A stretch of 64,000 nt of DNA, taken from contig NC_047070.1 of NCBI RefSeq assembly GCF_902459465.1, positions 5,754,554-5,818,553 on the forward strand, given 5' to 3'. The stretch's first letter is position 1, and the number at the start of each line of letters is the position of its first letter. This document shows positions 44,867 through 56,094 of the stretch, piece by piece. Under the pieces are notes generated by a model, which did not search any database, was not told where the DNA came from, and saw only the letters and a program-made list of their open reading frames with translations. Both the position numbers and the translations under genes were made by a program. This DNA is from Asterias rubens. Taxonomy: Eukaryota; Echinodermata; Asteroidea; Forcipulatida; Asteriidae.

Positions 44867-46653
44867 TGGTCACTTAAAATAAAAAAGAGACTTTAAACTG
44901 TGTCAACCTACACCTTTAAAGCTTATTTTGTCTCTAGAAATTCTCCCTAAACCAGTGTACGTATAGCAACAGTTTTTCATCCGGAAAATTTAAACATACC
45001 ACAGCTTACAAGCGTTATTAACTCAATTTTATGTCAAGTGTGAACGGGCACCAAGGAGAGAAATCTCACTGAATGCGAAAAGTAGATCGAGCGTGTGAAC
45101 ACGAGGTACACTAGGCGCCTAGAATATTAATGTACATAAAAACGCATCTGTCCATCTATAATTCAATCACTGATTCATTTATAGATTGACGAGACTGATG
45201 CATCGGGAATATTTCAGTTTGTAGAATAGGTGATGAACGGCTGATGTAATTCAAGTAGATATACTTTAACAAGACAAGGGACAAGACGTACGATTTAGCA
45301 AGTGTGGTAGCTCACCGGAGTATAATATTATTATAGACCTTTCCATTGTTGATGTTTGCCGGTTGGCAGGCCGGCCGAATGACAGCAAAACAATCAATCG
45401 TGCTAAAAACCAAAGTTGTTTTCTGCTAAGCTGTTTTTGTGTGTGCTAAGGGTGGATCAAAGTTGCTCATGGGAGTCGTCCACATCAAGGAAATTATGAC
45501 GTCGAGTTTACACTGAACGTCGGTTCTTGTTGCAACATAGAGAAAGGGTTAAACTTTAATGATATTCGGGCAGGAGATTAAATTGAGAAATCCACTTCCA
45601 TCGAGGTTACTCAGATATACAAATTCCTGTTTATCCCTTCGTCACCAACCCCGCCCCCCCCCCTCTCTCTCTCTCTCTCTCTTTGGGTGCCCCAGTTTCG
45701 TCTTCTCGGTCAATCGTATCGCCACATCGGAAAGATATACCCGTGCCCAATTCACAATTGGAGTTACGTGCTAGGTTTATCCAACATGACGCAGGCGTGC
45801 TCATGTGGAAGCCCAGCTGTACTAATTTTTTAGTTCACTGTGTCCACGTTTGGTCAGGTGGAATCATGACGAAGGTGTTACATTAATCAGAGCAGTGCTC
45901 GGGTTGTTGTATCCATCTTGAGTTGTATCGCCGTCTGAACGTGCATCGAACGGATAGACACGGCTTGGAAGAGTTTGGGGGTTGTTGTCAATAGTTTGTG
46001 ACATGGTGGATAACTGAGACAAGGAGGGCTTGGGAACTAGACGGAGATCTATGTTATTTCATACCATCACAACGCTTATACAGTCAATTTAGAGACCACC
46101 CTATAGTCTTTACCCTTATTAGTTTACTCTCGATTCCAACACATGTATTAAGTATGTAACAATAATGAGATAAAGGGACCTTGCCTTTATTTTACTTTAT
46201 TTAAAGAAAAAAAATCCTGGGGGTGTCGGAGGGGGGGGGGGGGGGGGTAACCCCCTGATATAAAACCCCTTTGTAAAATTCATCTATACATAACCACATT
46301 TACCATACTATAGACCCTTGTTGATATTGCATCACCGTATTCAGATTTCCATGACCACTGGAATGGTGCTATATTGTTTATTTTCCCTCCAGTCTCGGTC
46401 GGTTCGCAATGATTTGAGTGGTTGGGAAAAACAAGATGGCGTCACATTATAAGAGTCTATACGTAGTTTCCTCTGTATCGGCAAAATCACTCACGGTTGT
46501 TTATGACACACGTGATGGGCTGTAAGTAATATCATTCGAGCCTCGGTTTCGTTGCACTGGCTTAGTTTGGGGAATCAATATGGACTCTATATCATAAAGA
46601 TCATCAAAAAAAGAGCGGTGGCAAGCAATTCAGAGATATTGAATATGATACCC
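44867..46653. other. Intergenic, no gene seen; microsatellites
   Basis: No gene is supported in 1.8 kb. (CT)n lies at 45663-45682 following a C-run, and a 17-G tract at 46231-46247. An element F scrap (GTTTTCTGCTAAGCTG) lies near 45420. Confidence 0.4.
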
Positions 46654-47000
46654 TTAAAGGAACACGTTGCCTTGGATCGGTCGAGTTGGTCTTTGAAAAG
46701 CGTTTGTAACCGTTTGTTATAAAATGCATATGGTTAGAAAGATGTTTTAAAAGTAAAATATAATGATCCACACATCTATGCTTCGAAATTGCACGGTTTT
46801 CCTGTTACTTTGCGAACTAACACGGTCGGCCATTTAATTGACTCCCATAAAATGGCCGACCGTGTTAGTCGACGGCGTAAAGGGAAAACCGTACAATTTC
46901 GAGGCATGTTTGTACTGTGTGAATCATTATATTCTACTTTTAAAATATCTTTCTAATCATATGCATTTTATAACAAACGGTTTCAAACACTTTAAGACGC
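46654..47000 (+). mobile_element. MITE-C copy, long foldback
   Basis: TTAAAGGAACACGTTGCCTT starts it. The core AACACGGTCGGCCATTT / AAATGGCCGACCGTGTTA is inverted around TGACTCCCAT-type sequence, as at 12497. The outer arms AAGCGTTTGTAACCGTTTGT and ACAAACGGTTTCAAACACTT also pair. Confidence 0.85.
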
Positions 47001-47754
47001 CACGGCAAGACAGCCAAAACTTTTCGGTTTCCGAGTTGAGGTGAAACGTTGTTACGGTTACAATCGTGCCTAACAATATAGGGAATTTGTGAGTTTAAAA
47101 ATACCCATCTTTAACTTTGCGTTTTGTAAATTATAACTTTGTCTATGTTTAAACTACGGATATAATTTCCATGGGAGGAATTGTGATACTTTACAACATA
47201 GCAGTGGTTTGTTTGCTCCGAATACGTCTGGTCTGTTTACTTTTGTTTCTGCCGCTAACCTGACTCTGTTACCATGGATACTAAAATAGTTTCTTCTTTA
47301 AAGTTACCATTATGATACCGCGACTGTGTTATTAGACACGTAACCTATTTAGTTCTTTAAAGACAGTAGAACCACCCACCAAAACAGTTTGTGTTTCACC
47401 GGATCAAAATAATGACATCCTTTCTCCATTAGTATGTTTCCGTGTTGTATTTTGGTAGCGCCGTTCCAGAGCGGAAGGGTGATGAGACGACTACACAAAC
47501 CACTGACTGAGGCCTGTACGGATCTCTACGGTGTACCAGTATGTGATTATACGCTCGGGAAGGTTAAACTTGATCAAACTTAATCACTTACCTTGCTATC
47601 TGTCACTTTCCTTTACGATTTCTTTTTTTAAAAGCAGTCCGCAGAAACATTAGGTATCTCTATAGTTACATCCATCTCTGTTGGAAGCCAGTTACAGAGC
47701 GTTTATCATCCATCGATAACCCAAAGTCGCCGACCCCTCAGTTTTATTCATACC
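47001..47754. other. Intergenic, no gene seen
   Basis: No gene and none of the window's common repeats. Confidence 0.4.
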
Positions 47755-48000
47755 ATTTTGGCCACTGACCCAAAATGAGAGCTCTCCCAGCAGGGACAAA
47801 TAATGGGTCTCAGCTCGTGGGACACTCACCGGGGACTAACCGGCGCATCTCGGGGTGATTTCTCTCTCACCTTCTTCCCCGGTGTTGTTGTCCCCCTGGC
47901 GTGGAGTGGACCTGGAACGGGGGTCATCCCGGGGTAATTGAATCAAATTGATACAGGCGGGACCTCATTGCAAGTCATGTCTGGAAGGTGATGAGCGTGT
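47755..48000. promoter_or_regulatory. Candidate non-coding regulatory block (GC-richer, single-copy)
   Basis: GC-rich relative to its surroundings and free of family repeats, with mixed CCCCGGG, CCGGGG and AT-core motifs such as GTAATTGAATCAAATTGAT. It has no good reading frame. A CTAATTAGCATCGC homeobox-like site lies further right, near 48466. The regulatory role is a guess from composition alone. Confidence 0.2.
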
Positions 48001-48743
48001 CCACGGCAAGTAAAGAGCTGTTAGTAGAATGGAAGATTTAAAAACCAGGCTCTCCATCTATTTCTCTATCTCAGATCGGCACATCCATTCGAACATCGAA
48101 TTTTAGGTTGTTGTAAATTATACTGTATCAACATATGGATCGACAGTCGGTGTGTGTGTGCGGTGTGGAGGTGATGTACGGTAGTAGACGATGTTTTATT
48201 AATATTTCTTCTTCTAAAAGGTGTCCGTCTTGAGGTAGCAGCGCGTTTATACCAGGCACTGGCTCAACTGCATCAGCTGTTAGACTGCCAGTAGTTGCAC
48301 GTCTGTATATTAAAAACAAGAACTATCTAAAAGTAGCACCATGTGAGACTCATGTCATCAGCATGTGCCGGGAGAAAAACATTGCCGTTGTCCTTGGAGG
48401 GGAGAGTTTTGACAGTTGGTTGCTGTTGAACTTCCAGTGACGTTTTTTGGTGTGACCTTTGACCTAATTAGCATCGCTGTGAGATGGCGTAATGCTGGGA
48501 TGTCTTTGCGGGATGTAAATTAAGATAGTGGTCCCACTTCACCCTAGCTGTCCTGTAGATAACGGTGGGTATTTGGAGGAAGCGTTCCTTTGATGATATG
48601 CATGTAATTTTGCACGTATAAAAAATGTCATGAGAAATTTTTGTTGGCTATTAGATTTGAGCTTTGAAAAACAGTATACTAGATGGAAAAGCAATTTTAT
48701 CTGGTCAACAAATTATGCTTAATACATTTCTGTTTCTGAAAGT
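48001..48743. other. Intergenic, no gene seen
   Basis: No coding support; apparently single-copy sequence. Confidence 0.4.
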
Positions 48744-49115
48744 AAAAGCCATTGGACCCTTTCGGTAAACAGTATTCTCCAAGGCCCACACTTCGTGTAT
48801 CACAACTTCTATAAAAAAAAAATAACAAACCTGTGAAAATTTAGGCTCAATCGGTCATCGGAGTCGGGAGAAAATAACGGGAAAACTCACCCTTGTTTCC
48901 GCACGTTTCGCCGTGTCATGACATGTGTTTAAAATAAATCCGTAATTCTCGCTATCGAGAATTGATATTGTTTTACTGTTTTCTCAAAAAGTAAAGCATT
49001 TCATGGACGTATATTTCAAGAGAAGTCTTTCACTACTACCTTCTGTAAACCCTGTAAGTTAGTTGTAATTCTGTGAACTTTTTTTTTCTGTACCGAAAGT
49101 GTGCAATGGCTTTAA
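48744..49115 (-). mobile_element. MITE-D copy, left arm of an inverted pair
   Basis: AAAAGCCATTGGACCCTTTC at one end and TACCGAAAGTGTGCAATGGC TTTAA at the other. The interior has CACACTTCGTGTATCACAAC, CTCACCCTTGTTTCCGCACG, GTCATGACATGTGTT and CTCGCTATCGAGAATTGATA. It is the reverse complement of the next element. Confidence 0.85.
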
Positions 49116-49486
49116 ACAAGTTGAACACTTTCTGAACAGAACAAAAATTACAAGTTCACAGATTTACAATTAAATTACAGAGTATACAGAATGTAATGGT
49201 GAAAGACTTCCCATGAAATAGTATTCCAAGAAATGCTTTACTTTTTGAGAAAACATTAAAACAATTATCAATTCTCAATATCGAGAATAACTGATTTATT
49301 TTCAACACATGTCATGACACGGCGAAAACGTGCGGAAACAAGGGTGGGTTTTCCCGCTATTTTGTCCTGACTCCGATGACCGATAGAGCCTAAACTTGCA
49401 AGGTTTGTTATTTTATATATAAGTTGTGATACACGAAGTGTGGGCCTTTGGACAATACTGTTTACCGTTGTTATGCGATTGCCTTA
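49112..49486 (+). mobile_element. MITE-D copy, right arm of an inverted pair
   Basis: It shares its first bases (TTTAA) with the end of the previous copy and runs in the opposite sense: CTCAATATCGAGAATAACTG, ACATGTCATGACACGGCG, TGCGGAAACAAGGGTGGG, GATACACGAAGTGTGGGC. A third copy in this orientation is at 63195. Confidence 0.85.
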
Positions 49487-50189
49487 AGCAGTACAAACAA
49501 CATAATAGTCTAGTTGGTGCTCTTCTTCAGTAAGTATTGTTTGTGCCGCTACTATTTGTTGTTGTGCTTCGGCAATTTCACATCAAATTGGTCCCATGGC
49601 ATTGACACATTTTACATTAAATAAAAAAGTAAACAAATCCGCATAATAATGACAACAAAGCATGATATATTTTTATTTCAAACTTAAAATATATCACTAG
49701 AATATGTTTTCTGTCAAGAACCAACCATTGTTTATAATAAGTAAAAAAAACACCTATTTCCCAATCAATTCTTCAGGAAAATTTACAACTATTTCGGTAA
49801 CTAATTTAACCAAGTATTCCAGTTATGGAAAAATGCTGATTTGACTCTTTTAAAGTACAGGATAATGTTTAATATTCAGTCTAACCTTTGGGATTGCACC
49901 ACCTAAAGGTCTCGTGAAAAATTAATCATCAAATTGTAAATCAATCTTCATATAGGTAAACGACTAGAAACATTTCACGGGTCCTATAACACACACCCAC
50001 GCGCGCCAGAACAAAAATTAAACATGACGTCACGTCACGTGATATGCTTCTCAGACAGACTTCAGCCCGGTTCATACTCCCTGCAAATGCGAATGCGATG
50101 ATGGCGAAGTGAATTCGGACGTCACAAAATCGCAACGATTAAATTATTTCTGTGACGTCACTCTATTTTTGAAAGTGTTGATTATTACT
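49487..50189. other. Intergenic, no gene seen
   Basis: No gene. An ATGACGTCACGTCACGTGAT cluster of CRE/E-box-like motifs lies near 50022, with two further GACGTCAC motifs at about 50120-50160. Confidence 0.35.
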
Positions 50190-50500
50190 TAAAGGAACGT
50201 TAAAGAATTGGTAAGAAACAAAAATCGTAAAGATCACAAATTTACATAAAACTTACATGGTCTAATGATTATGATAGTTGAAAACATCCCTTGAAATATT
50301 TCTGCCGGGAAAAGTCATATTTGATTAGAAATCAATGCGAATGTTTTGATCGGTTTTTCGCTATTATCTCGTGACCCAGATGGCCGATCGACCTCGAACT
50401 TCTACAGGTTTGTCAGTTTATGTATGGTGGATTACATAAAGTGCTTATACTGCCAGCAACTTTTTTGCTAGCAAAACCAATTATGTAATGTCCTTTAACT
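50190..50500 (+). mobile_element. MITE-E copy
   Basis: TTAAAGGAACGTTAAAGAAT at the left and AATTATGTAATGTCCTTTAA at the right. The interior has GCTATTATCTCGTGACCCAG, ATGGCCGATCGACCTCGAAC and CAGTTTATGTATGGTGGATT. TTAA-type ends again. Confidence 0.7.
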
Positions 50501-50688
50501 ATAATAACAGTCTTTCGGGAAAGAGTTTAAAGTCAGAGAATAGACTCTAAAGTGTACATTCGTGACTACAATATACGCGCCTTCGGCTCGTACATTCTAT
50601 CAACGAATCTACACTTTCTCGTCCATTCTCCTTAACATAATTCGCATCAGTTGAAGTGTACTCATTTACTGCAAAACTTTCGCTGCGA

Positions 50689-51018
50689 AAGGTAATTACT
50701 CAAAATAATTGTTGTAAAAAAAAACCTTTCTTGGTGACGAGTTATGGGGAGAAGTTGATGGTATAAAACATTGTTAGAAACGGTTCCCTCTGAAGTGCCC
50801 TAGTTTTCGAAAAAGAAGTAATTTTCAACGAATTTGATTTCGAGACCTCAGATTTAGAACTTGAGGTCTCGAAATCAAACATCTAAACGCACACAACTTC
50901 GTGTGACAAGGGTTATTTCTTTCATTATTATCTCGCAACTTCGATGACCGATTGAGCACAAATTTTCAGAGGTTTGTTATTTTATGCATATGTTGAGATA
51001 CACCAACTGTGAAGGCTA
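50689..51018 (-). mobile_element. MITE-A copy, both termini lost
   Basis: It runs from GGTAATTACTCAAAATAATT to ATACACCAACTGTGAAGGCT and includes the full central hairpin GAGACCTCAG...CTTGAGGTCTCGAAATC. The outermost 20-30 bp on both sides are missing or replaced. Confidence 0.8.
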
Positions 51019-51124
51019 CAGCTAACGACTACGGCTAAATCTCCTGGCAATTTCCCGTTTGGAGTTTCGCTCAGTGAGTAATAGTTTTTTTTGTTTTTTA
51101 ACGATGTCATGCAAAACGTATAAT

Positions 51125-51235
51125 CGGCCGTTCACTTTTTTTGCTCGTGACGACCCAGATGTCCAATCGATCTCGAACTTCAATATGTTTGTCAGTTTAT
51201 GTGTATGGTGAATTACATAAAGTGCTTACACTTAC
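51125..51235 (+). mobile_element. MITE-E fragment
   Basis: TGCTCGTGACGACCCAGATG, TCCAATCGATCTCGAACTTC and TTACATAAAGTGCTTACACT match 50360-50450. Confidence 0.65.
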
Positions 51236-52097
51236 TTACTCAAAAATATTTGAGACTTACACAATCTTTCACAAACTGGTTAAAACATGGCATAAATCAC
51301 GTACAGAGAGTCGATATTTGGGAAGGAGGTTAAAAAGGTCACTCGATCCCTGGGGTGGATGCTGATCACTGAAAGATGACCTTTCATCACGTGGATGTTG
51401 TTTTTATTGTGTGGTTCCCAGTGTACCAATGGACAATCAACCACACATTATGGTATGGATAATGAATTGGGCCAAAGGAACCAGTATATGTCCCCACTAG
51501 GCCTCAGTTTTGCAGCGGGCTGAGGAGACAGGGATGTTGAGTTGAAAAACCAGTGTACATGAAATATTCGAAAACCGACAACTACATTTCCAATCTGCTA
51601 TACGCGGGCACCATCCGTTCTTTATAACGGATTCTGGATCCGTAAAAATGGATAGGTTAATCGTATAATGCTGGCGCTATATGGATTTCGTATTTAAAGT
51701 ACATACACTTGTATTGTACAATCATATCTACAATTGTTAAAAGAAACTACTATAGTTAATCATTAGGCTGCTACAAACATTCTACTGTTTTGTTAATCTG
51801 CTTTATCAAACAAAATCTTCAAATGCTTAAAAAAACAAAACATGTTTGCATGAGAAAACACAGTGTTGCTTCAGCATATAGTTCGTGTGGGACATAGTGT
51901 ACAGGGAGCACGGCACAGTGCATTATAGTAATTTGGTATTTCGCCTTCGGTGTTATTTTAATAACACCTAAACCTGAAGGAGTCACTATGGTGAAAATAT
52001 AAAATATCTGAACATTGAGTTGAGTCTTTACTTCATGTCTGTAAATCGTTGAGACTTAATGATTCATGCAAGAAGTGGTGTTTCCACCAAATCGAAT
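51236..52097. other. Intergenic, no gene seen; one small hairpin
   Basis: No gene. A hairpin built from GGTGTTATTTTAATAACACC, extended by CCTTC/GAAGG with a small interruption, lies at about 51944-51980. Confidence 0.4.
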
Positions 52098-52398
52098 TTA
52101 AAGGCACTGGACACTAATGGTGAAAACTCAAAATAAATATTAGCATATAACAACCTAACTTAGTAAGAAGCAATGTAAAAAACTGAGTGAGAAACTGCTC
52201 CTTCAGAAGTAACGAGGTTATATCTCACTCAGATAATAAAATACTTCAGTTAAAGCCTTTTATTAGGAATCTGAAAGCACACAATGTTGTGCAACAATTT
52301 TTGTTTGTTTCATTATTCTCTTGCAAATTCAATGAGCTCAAATTTCCAACGTTATTTTATGCACGTTGGGATGCAAGGGAAGTGCCTAGTTCCTTTAA
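52098..52398 (-). mobile_element. MITE-A copy, diverged and shortened
   Basis: TTTAAAGGCACTGGACACTA at the left, GAGAAACTGCTCCTTCAGAA in the middle and AGTGCCTAGTTCCTTTAAA at the right. Confidence 0.75.
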
Positions 52399-53419
52399 AT
52401 TTTATTACAATTATGCGTTTAAAACAAACTCAAAATCCACGGTGGTTTAACCTTTTCCTATAGTACTAATAATTTCCCACCCCGCTGCGCAATCATGGAA
52501 CAACCACAGCTTCTACATCAACGCAAGGCAACATTTCCATCCGGAATAATTAATTTCGAGACAGGCGTTCGAGCCTTGTGTCATTATCGCCTGCGGGAGC
52601 AAACAATTTCGGGAAAATCTCTCTGTCACGTATTCATTGATTTAAGCATTTAGATTGCAGATTACCGCTCGATGTATGGCAAGAGGGGACCAGACACTGG
52701 ACACAAGAAGTACACGAGTAGAGACTTCGGATCGTCGAAGTTGTAGCAGGGGAACAGTTCTGGTTGACGAGGACCGGGGATAGAACAGATGCAACTTTGA
52801 GTGCTGGGAAACATGAAGCGTGCCAACCTCTAATTGAATAGTTTCTGCACTTCTGGCGTTAGCGACGGATGTCACCGAGCGAGAATTATGACAGCGTTAA
52901 GTCTTAACACTTGACCGCGCACTCCGTGTCTTGCTACGTAAACACCGGGCAATTTACTTTCCACCAAATTGGGTCTGAATTTCGCAAGATATCCCGAGTA
53001 GTGAGGCTGTGTGTCTACGTTTGTATAGCTTGGATTGCAATGTAAACTGTAGTTGACAATTACGTGTAGGTATTGGCACTTCTGTGTCACGAGGTTCGCT
53101 GGACTGACACATACACACTCGTAAAAAGTGTTAAAGGTGTTTGTGGCATTGGAGTTTTAACGTCGTCCGGTCAAACTGGACAGCGAGGTATCGCCAGTAA
53201 CAATATTTTTTTCCGGAGAACACCGTCCTTCGCTTTTGTGTTATACACGTTTTATCTGGATTTGGATATTGACAGTATAAGTGTCATGTTAAAGGATTGA
53301 TGATCCAACGCGTGACGACAGTGGAATTTACTGCGAACTTGAGTGCATCTCCTTCGTTTTCGCAAAGCAACGGCCGTCCGGACAGTGTTGATATCTAGTA
53401 CTGCAAATATATCACGTAG
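52399..53419. other. Upstream region of GPCR2, single-copy in appearance
   Basis: It has none of the window's common repeats and probably contains promoter and 5' UTR sequence for the receptor at 53797. Opposite-strand frames at 52642-53090 overlap each other and show no domains. No TATA box can be assigned. Confidence 0.35.
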
Positions 53420-53783
53420 GAGTCATGTGTCAGTGTCTTGCGTGGTTACCACGAAGCATGATATGTACAGTAGTGTTGATATATGCAGTGGAAACATCAA
53501 CAAGTACTTTCGACATTAAAGCTTGGCACCATGAATGGTCAATATGTCAGTCTCTTGCGTGACCACAACAAAGTTGTTTAGAGATCACCAATTGGTGCAG
53601 AATTTACATATTCGAATCAGCACACGAATGACACCATTAAAGCTGGGCACAGGAATGTTCAATGTTCAACTTTAACGTAGAGGTAGTGTGTTAGTGTCTT
53701 GCGTGATCACAACGGAGTTACTATGAACACCACCAATTGGTGCAGCTTTTACGTATTCGAATCAGTAACCGAATGACAACCGT
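53420..53783 (+). repeat. Three direct repeats just upstream of GPCR2
   Basis: TCTTGCGTG(A/G) with its GTCAGT lead occurs at 53436, 53553 and 53697 (117 and 144 bp apart). The last two units share more: CACCAATTGGTGCAG, then TTTAC.TATTCGAATCAG, then CGAATGACA. AAGCT(T/G)GGCACC/ACAGGAAT with TTCAATGT separates them. The array ends about 15 bp before the start codon, so it is likely transcribed or part of the core promoter. Two palindromes, CCAATTGG and ATTCGAAT, are kept in both complete units. Confidence 0.75.
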
Positions 53784-53796
53784 CTACAGTTAAAAC

Positions 53797-54810
53797 ATGG
53801 TCGATTTAATTGCATCAAACTTTAGTTACGATGAAATATCTTCCACGTCGTTCTCTCCCGGTACAGCAGTTAACACATCCCTATGTTGGGGGATATTGCT
53901 AGCATCAATTACTGCAACAGCCGTGATTGGTAATCTCCTAGTTATCATCGCCATTGTCCGGTCCCCGACTCTTCACACTATAGCCAGCGTATTTGTCTTC
54001 AATCTCGCTCTTGCCGACGAGGCCGTGGCCAGCCTAGTTATGACCCTCGACGTCGTCTATCGTTTCCAGGGCACGTGGTCATGGGGCCATGCTGTATGCC
54101 AAGTATGGATGTCGACAGACGTGCTTTCCTGTTCAGCCTCTATTCTAACTCTATGCTCAATAGCCGTAGATCGCTACATCGCCATTGCTCATCCATTCCT
54201 CTATCAAGGTTCCATGACGAAGACCAAAGCTGTGTTAGTAACCTCTCTAGTCTGGGCTGTAGCATTTATACTGTCCGTGTTACCAATGGCTTTCCGTTGG
54301 CACGAACCTGTTGGGTTTGAACAGCAGTCCGACCAGTGTATACTCACTTTCAATCCAGCGTTCTCAATCATCTCCTCCATTGTTTCCTTCTACGTCCCGT
54401 TCGTCATCATGGTCATAACATACGGACTGATCTACAGAGTTGCTAGTCGCCAATCGGCCAAGATCAAAATGAACGCGGTACACGCGAGAGTGATACGAAT
54501 AACGCGTTGCACGAGCTTGTCTGTTCGCGTTCAAGAGCCCGTCAAATATCACCAAAAGGCCCGGGACAACAAGGCGGCCGTTACGCTCGGGATCATCATG
54601 GGATGCTTCGTTATATGTTGGTTGCCTTTCTTCATTGGAAACATCATCAACCCTCTATGTAATAACTGCATTGATATTGCTTACACCAAGGCGTTTACGT
54701 GGCTCGGGTATAGCAACTCTGCCCTCAACCCATTTCTCTACGTGATGTTCAATCGAGAAATCAGAGGGGCTTTTCGGCAACTATACACCCCTTGTCTCAA
54801 CAGCCGTTAG
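53797..54810 (+). CDS. Intronless aminergic-type GPCR, divergent
   Basis: A 337-residue class A receptor with seven membrane segments, at roughly 30-55, 63-89, 99-127, 143-164, 187-213, 260-284 and 292-315. Landmarks: N46 (1.50), D74 (2.50), C101-C181, D108 (3.32, amine contact), DRY at 125-127, W153, serines 193/194/197 in TM5 in the same positions as in the other receptor of this window, P201, CWLPFF at 274-279, Y305 (7.43) and NPFLY at 311-315. N8 and N26 are possible N-glycan sites; Cys333 may be palmitoylated. Loop 3 and the tail (22 residues) are short. The family is that of dopamine, octopamine and adrenergic receptors, but the exact ligand cannot be assigned. TM2 is odd: E75 follows D74, P2.59 is replaced by T83, and D85 lies at 2.61. 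The start follows TTAAAACATGG. ATTAAA near 54966 could serve as poly(A) signal. Confidence 0.92.
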   Translation: MVDLIASNFSYDEISSTSFSPGTAVNTSLCWGILLASITATAVIGNLLVIIAIVRSPTLHTIASVFVFNLALADEAVASLVMTLDVVYRFQGTWSWGHAVCQVWMSTDVLSCSASILTLCSIAVDRYIAIAHPFLYQGSMTKTKAVLVTSLVWAVAFILSVLPMAFRWHEPVGFEQQSDQCILTFNPAFSIISSIVSFYVPFVIMVITYGLIYRVASRQSAKIKMNAVHARVIRITRCTSLSVRVQEPVKYHQKARDNKAAVTLGIIMGCFVICWLPFFIGNIINPLCNNCIDIAYTKAFTWLGYSNSALNPFLYVMFNREIRGAFRQLYTPCLNSR

Positions 54811-56094
54811 TAACTTTATCAGTTTTCGACCAGTATTATTACGTCACAGATGTTGAGAGACGATGCACGGTGACAAATCACATGTACAATGTTTAATTGA
54901 AAGCCGTGAGGCCCACAGCACTGTGAAAGAACATCAAGTAGAAAATCTTAAACAAACTGACAATTATTAAAACATTGAGTGATATTTTTAAATTTAAAAG
55001 AAAACACAGCACCTGGCGAATTTTACTTTGCTAGACCATTGCCACACACGAGTTGAGTTTTTTTCAGCTTCCTTTCTTGTCACGAATTTCACAAGGATAA
55101 TGTTTCTACCACGACTGGCAGAATAACTCACTGAACGCGTCAACAAAGTTAACGTCTCAACGTAAAACCTTATTCGCGAGTGCCGTTTCAGATAACTATA
55201 ATTGCTGTAGTGCGCCCTCTGCCAGATATCATTTTCAAGTTTTGAGTGTGTGCAGTCTCTATTGTGAGCAATCAGATGTCAAATCGTGTGAAACCAAAAC
55301 ACCAATGCAAATAAAAGCATACGTCGATTTAGATACTCGAAGCTCATCATGCGATGTTTTGGTTCAAGTCGACCCATAGCGAGACAATTTTGTCTAGAAT
55401 GCGTAAAGGGATGTCTCCCCTTAGCATTGATATATATATAATATAATATATATAATTCACAGCTCTTATATGGTAACCCAGTCATCCGTCTCAAAGTGTT
55501 CGTTGTAAATACTACAGGTAAGCCGATCCGTTTGGATTACATTAGGCCTACCAATTTACATAACAACTTGTAAGAACCTGCAAGGTGATGCAAACAAATC
55601 TACAGCCAACCATACCAGCAAACACTGTGGCAATAACGAGTGCATATGAGTTATGCTACGTGCATTGCACAACACAGGGACCTACGGACCTCTCAAAGAG
55701 TGTACCGCTCAAAGACACAGAGACCAGGCAGCAAACGAACAAGAAATGAATCCGCTGACAACATAACTTGAGTCCGAAGAGACCACTCGGCCACTACACT
55801 CCGCCGATCTCATGTAGGTGCTAACGGACTCTAAAATCTCCCGGTTAAGAACTGACCTGGATCAACGTCCAGTACGGGACGAACTAATTTCTTGGTCCGT
55901 ATATGACTTGGAATCTGTGTCAAAATTAAAAAAAAAATAGGACAAATTGACGTAGAATAATGGGTCAAAATGCTATTATTTGACAATTTTCAACTTGGTC
56001 AGTCGATCCCAAAATAGGTCAGAACCCTGGAACCCAGAAAACGGGTCAATCTGATAAAGGAGTTTTTAAGATGTATTTTGAGAAAACTTTTCAC
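54811..56094. other. 3' flank of GPCR2 and intergenic, no gene seen
   Basis: Probably starts with the receptor 3' UTR. A TA-rich microsatellite lies at 55429-55455. No other gene or identified repeat. Confidence 0.4.
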
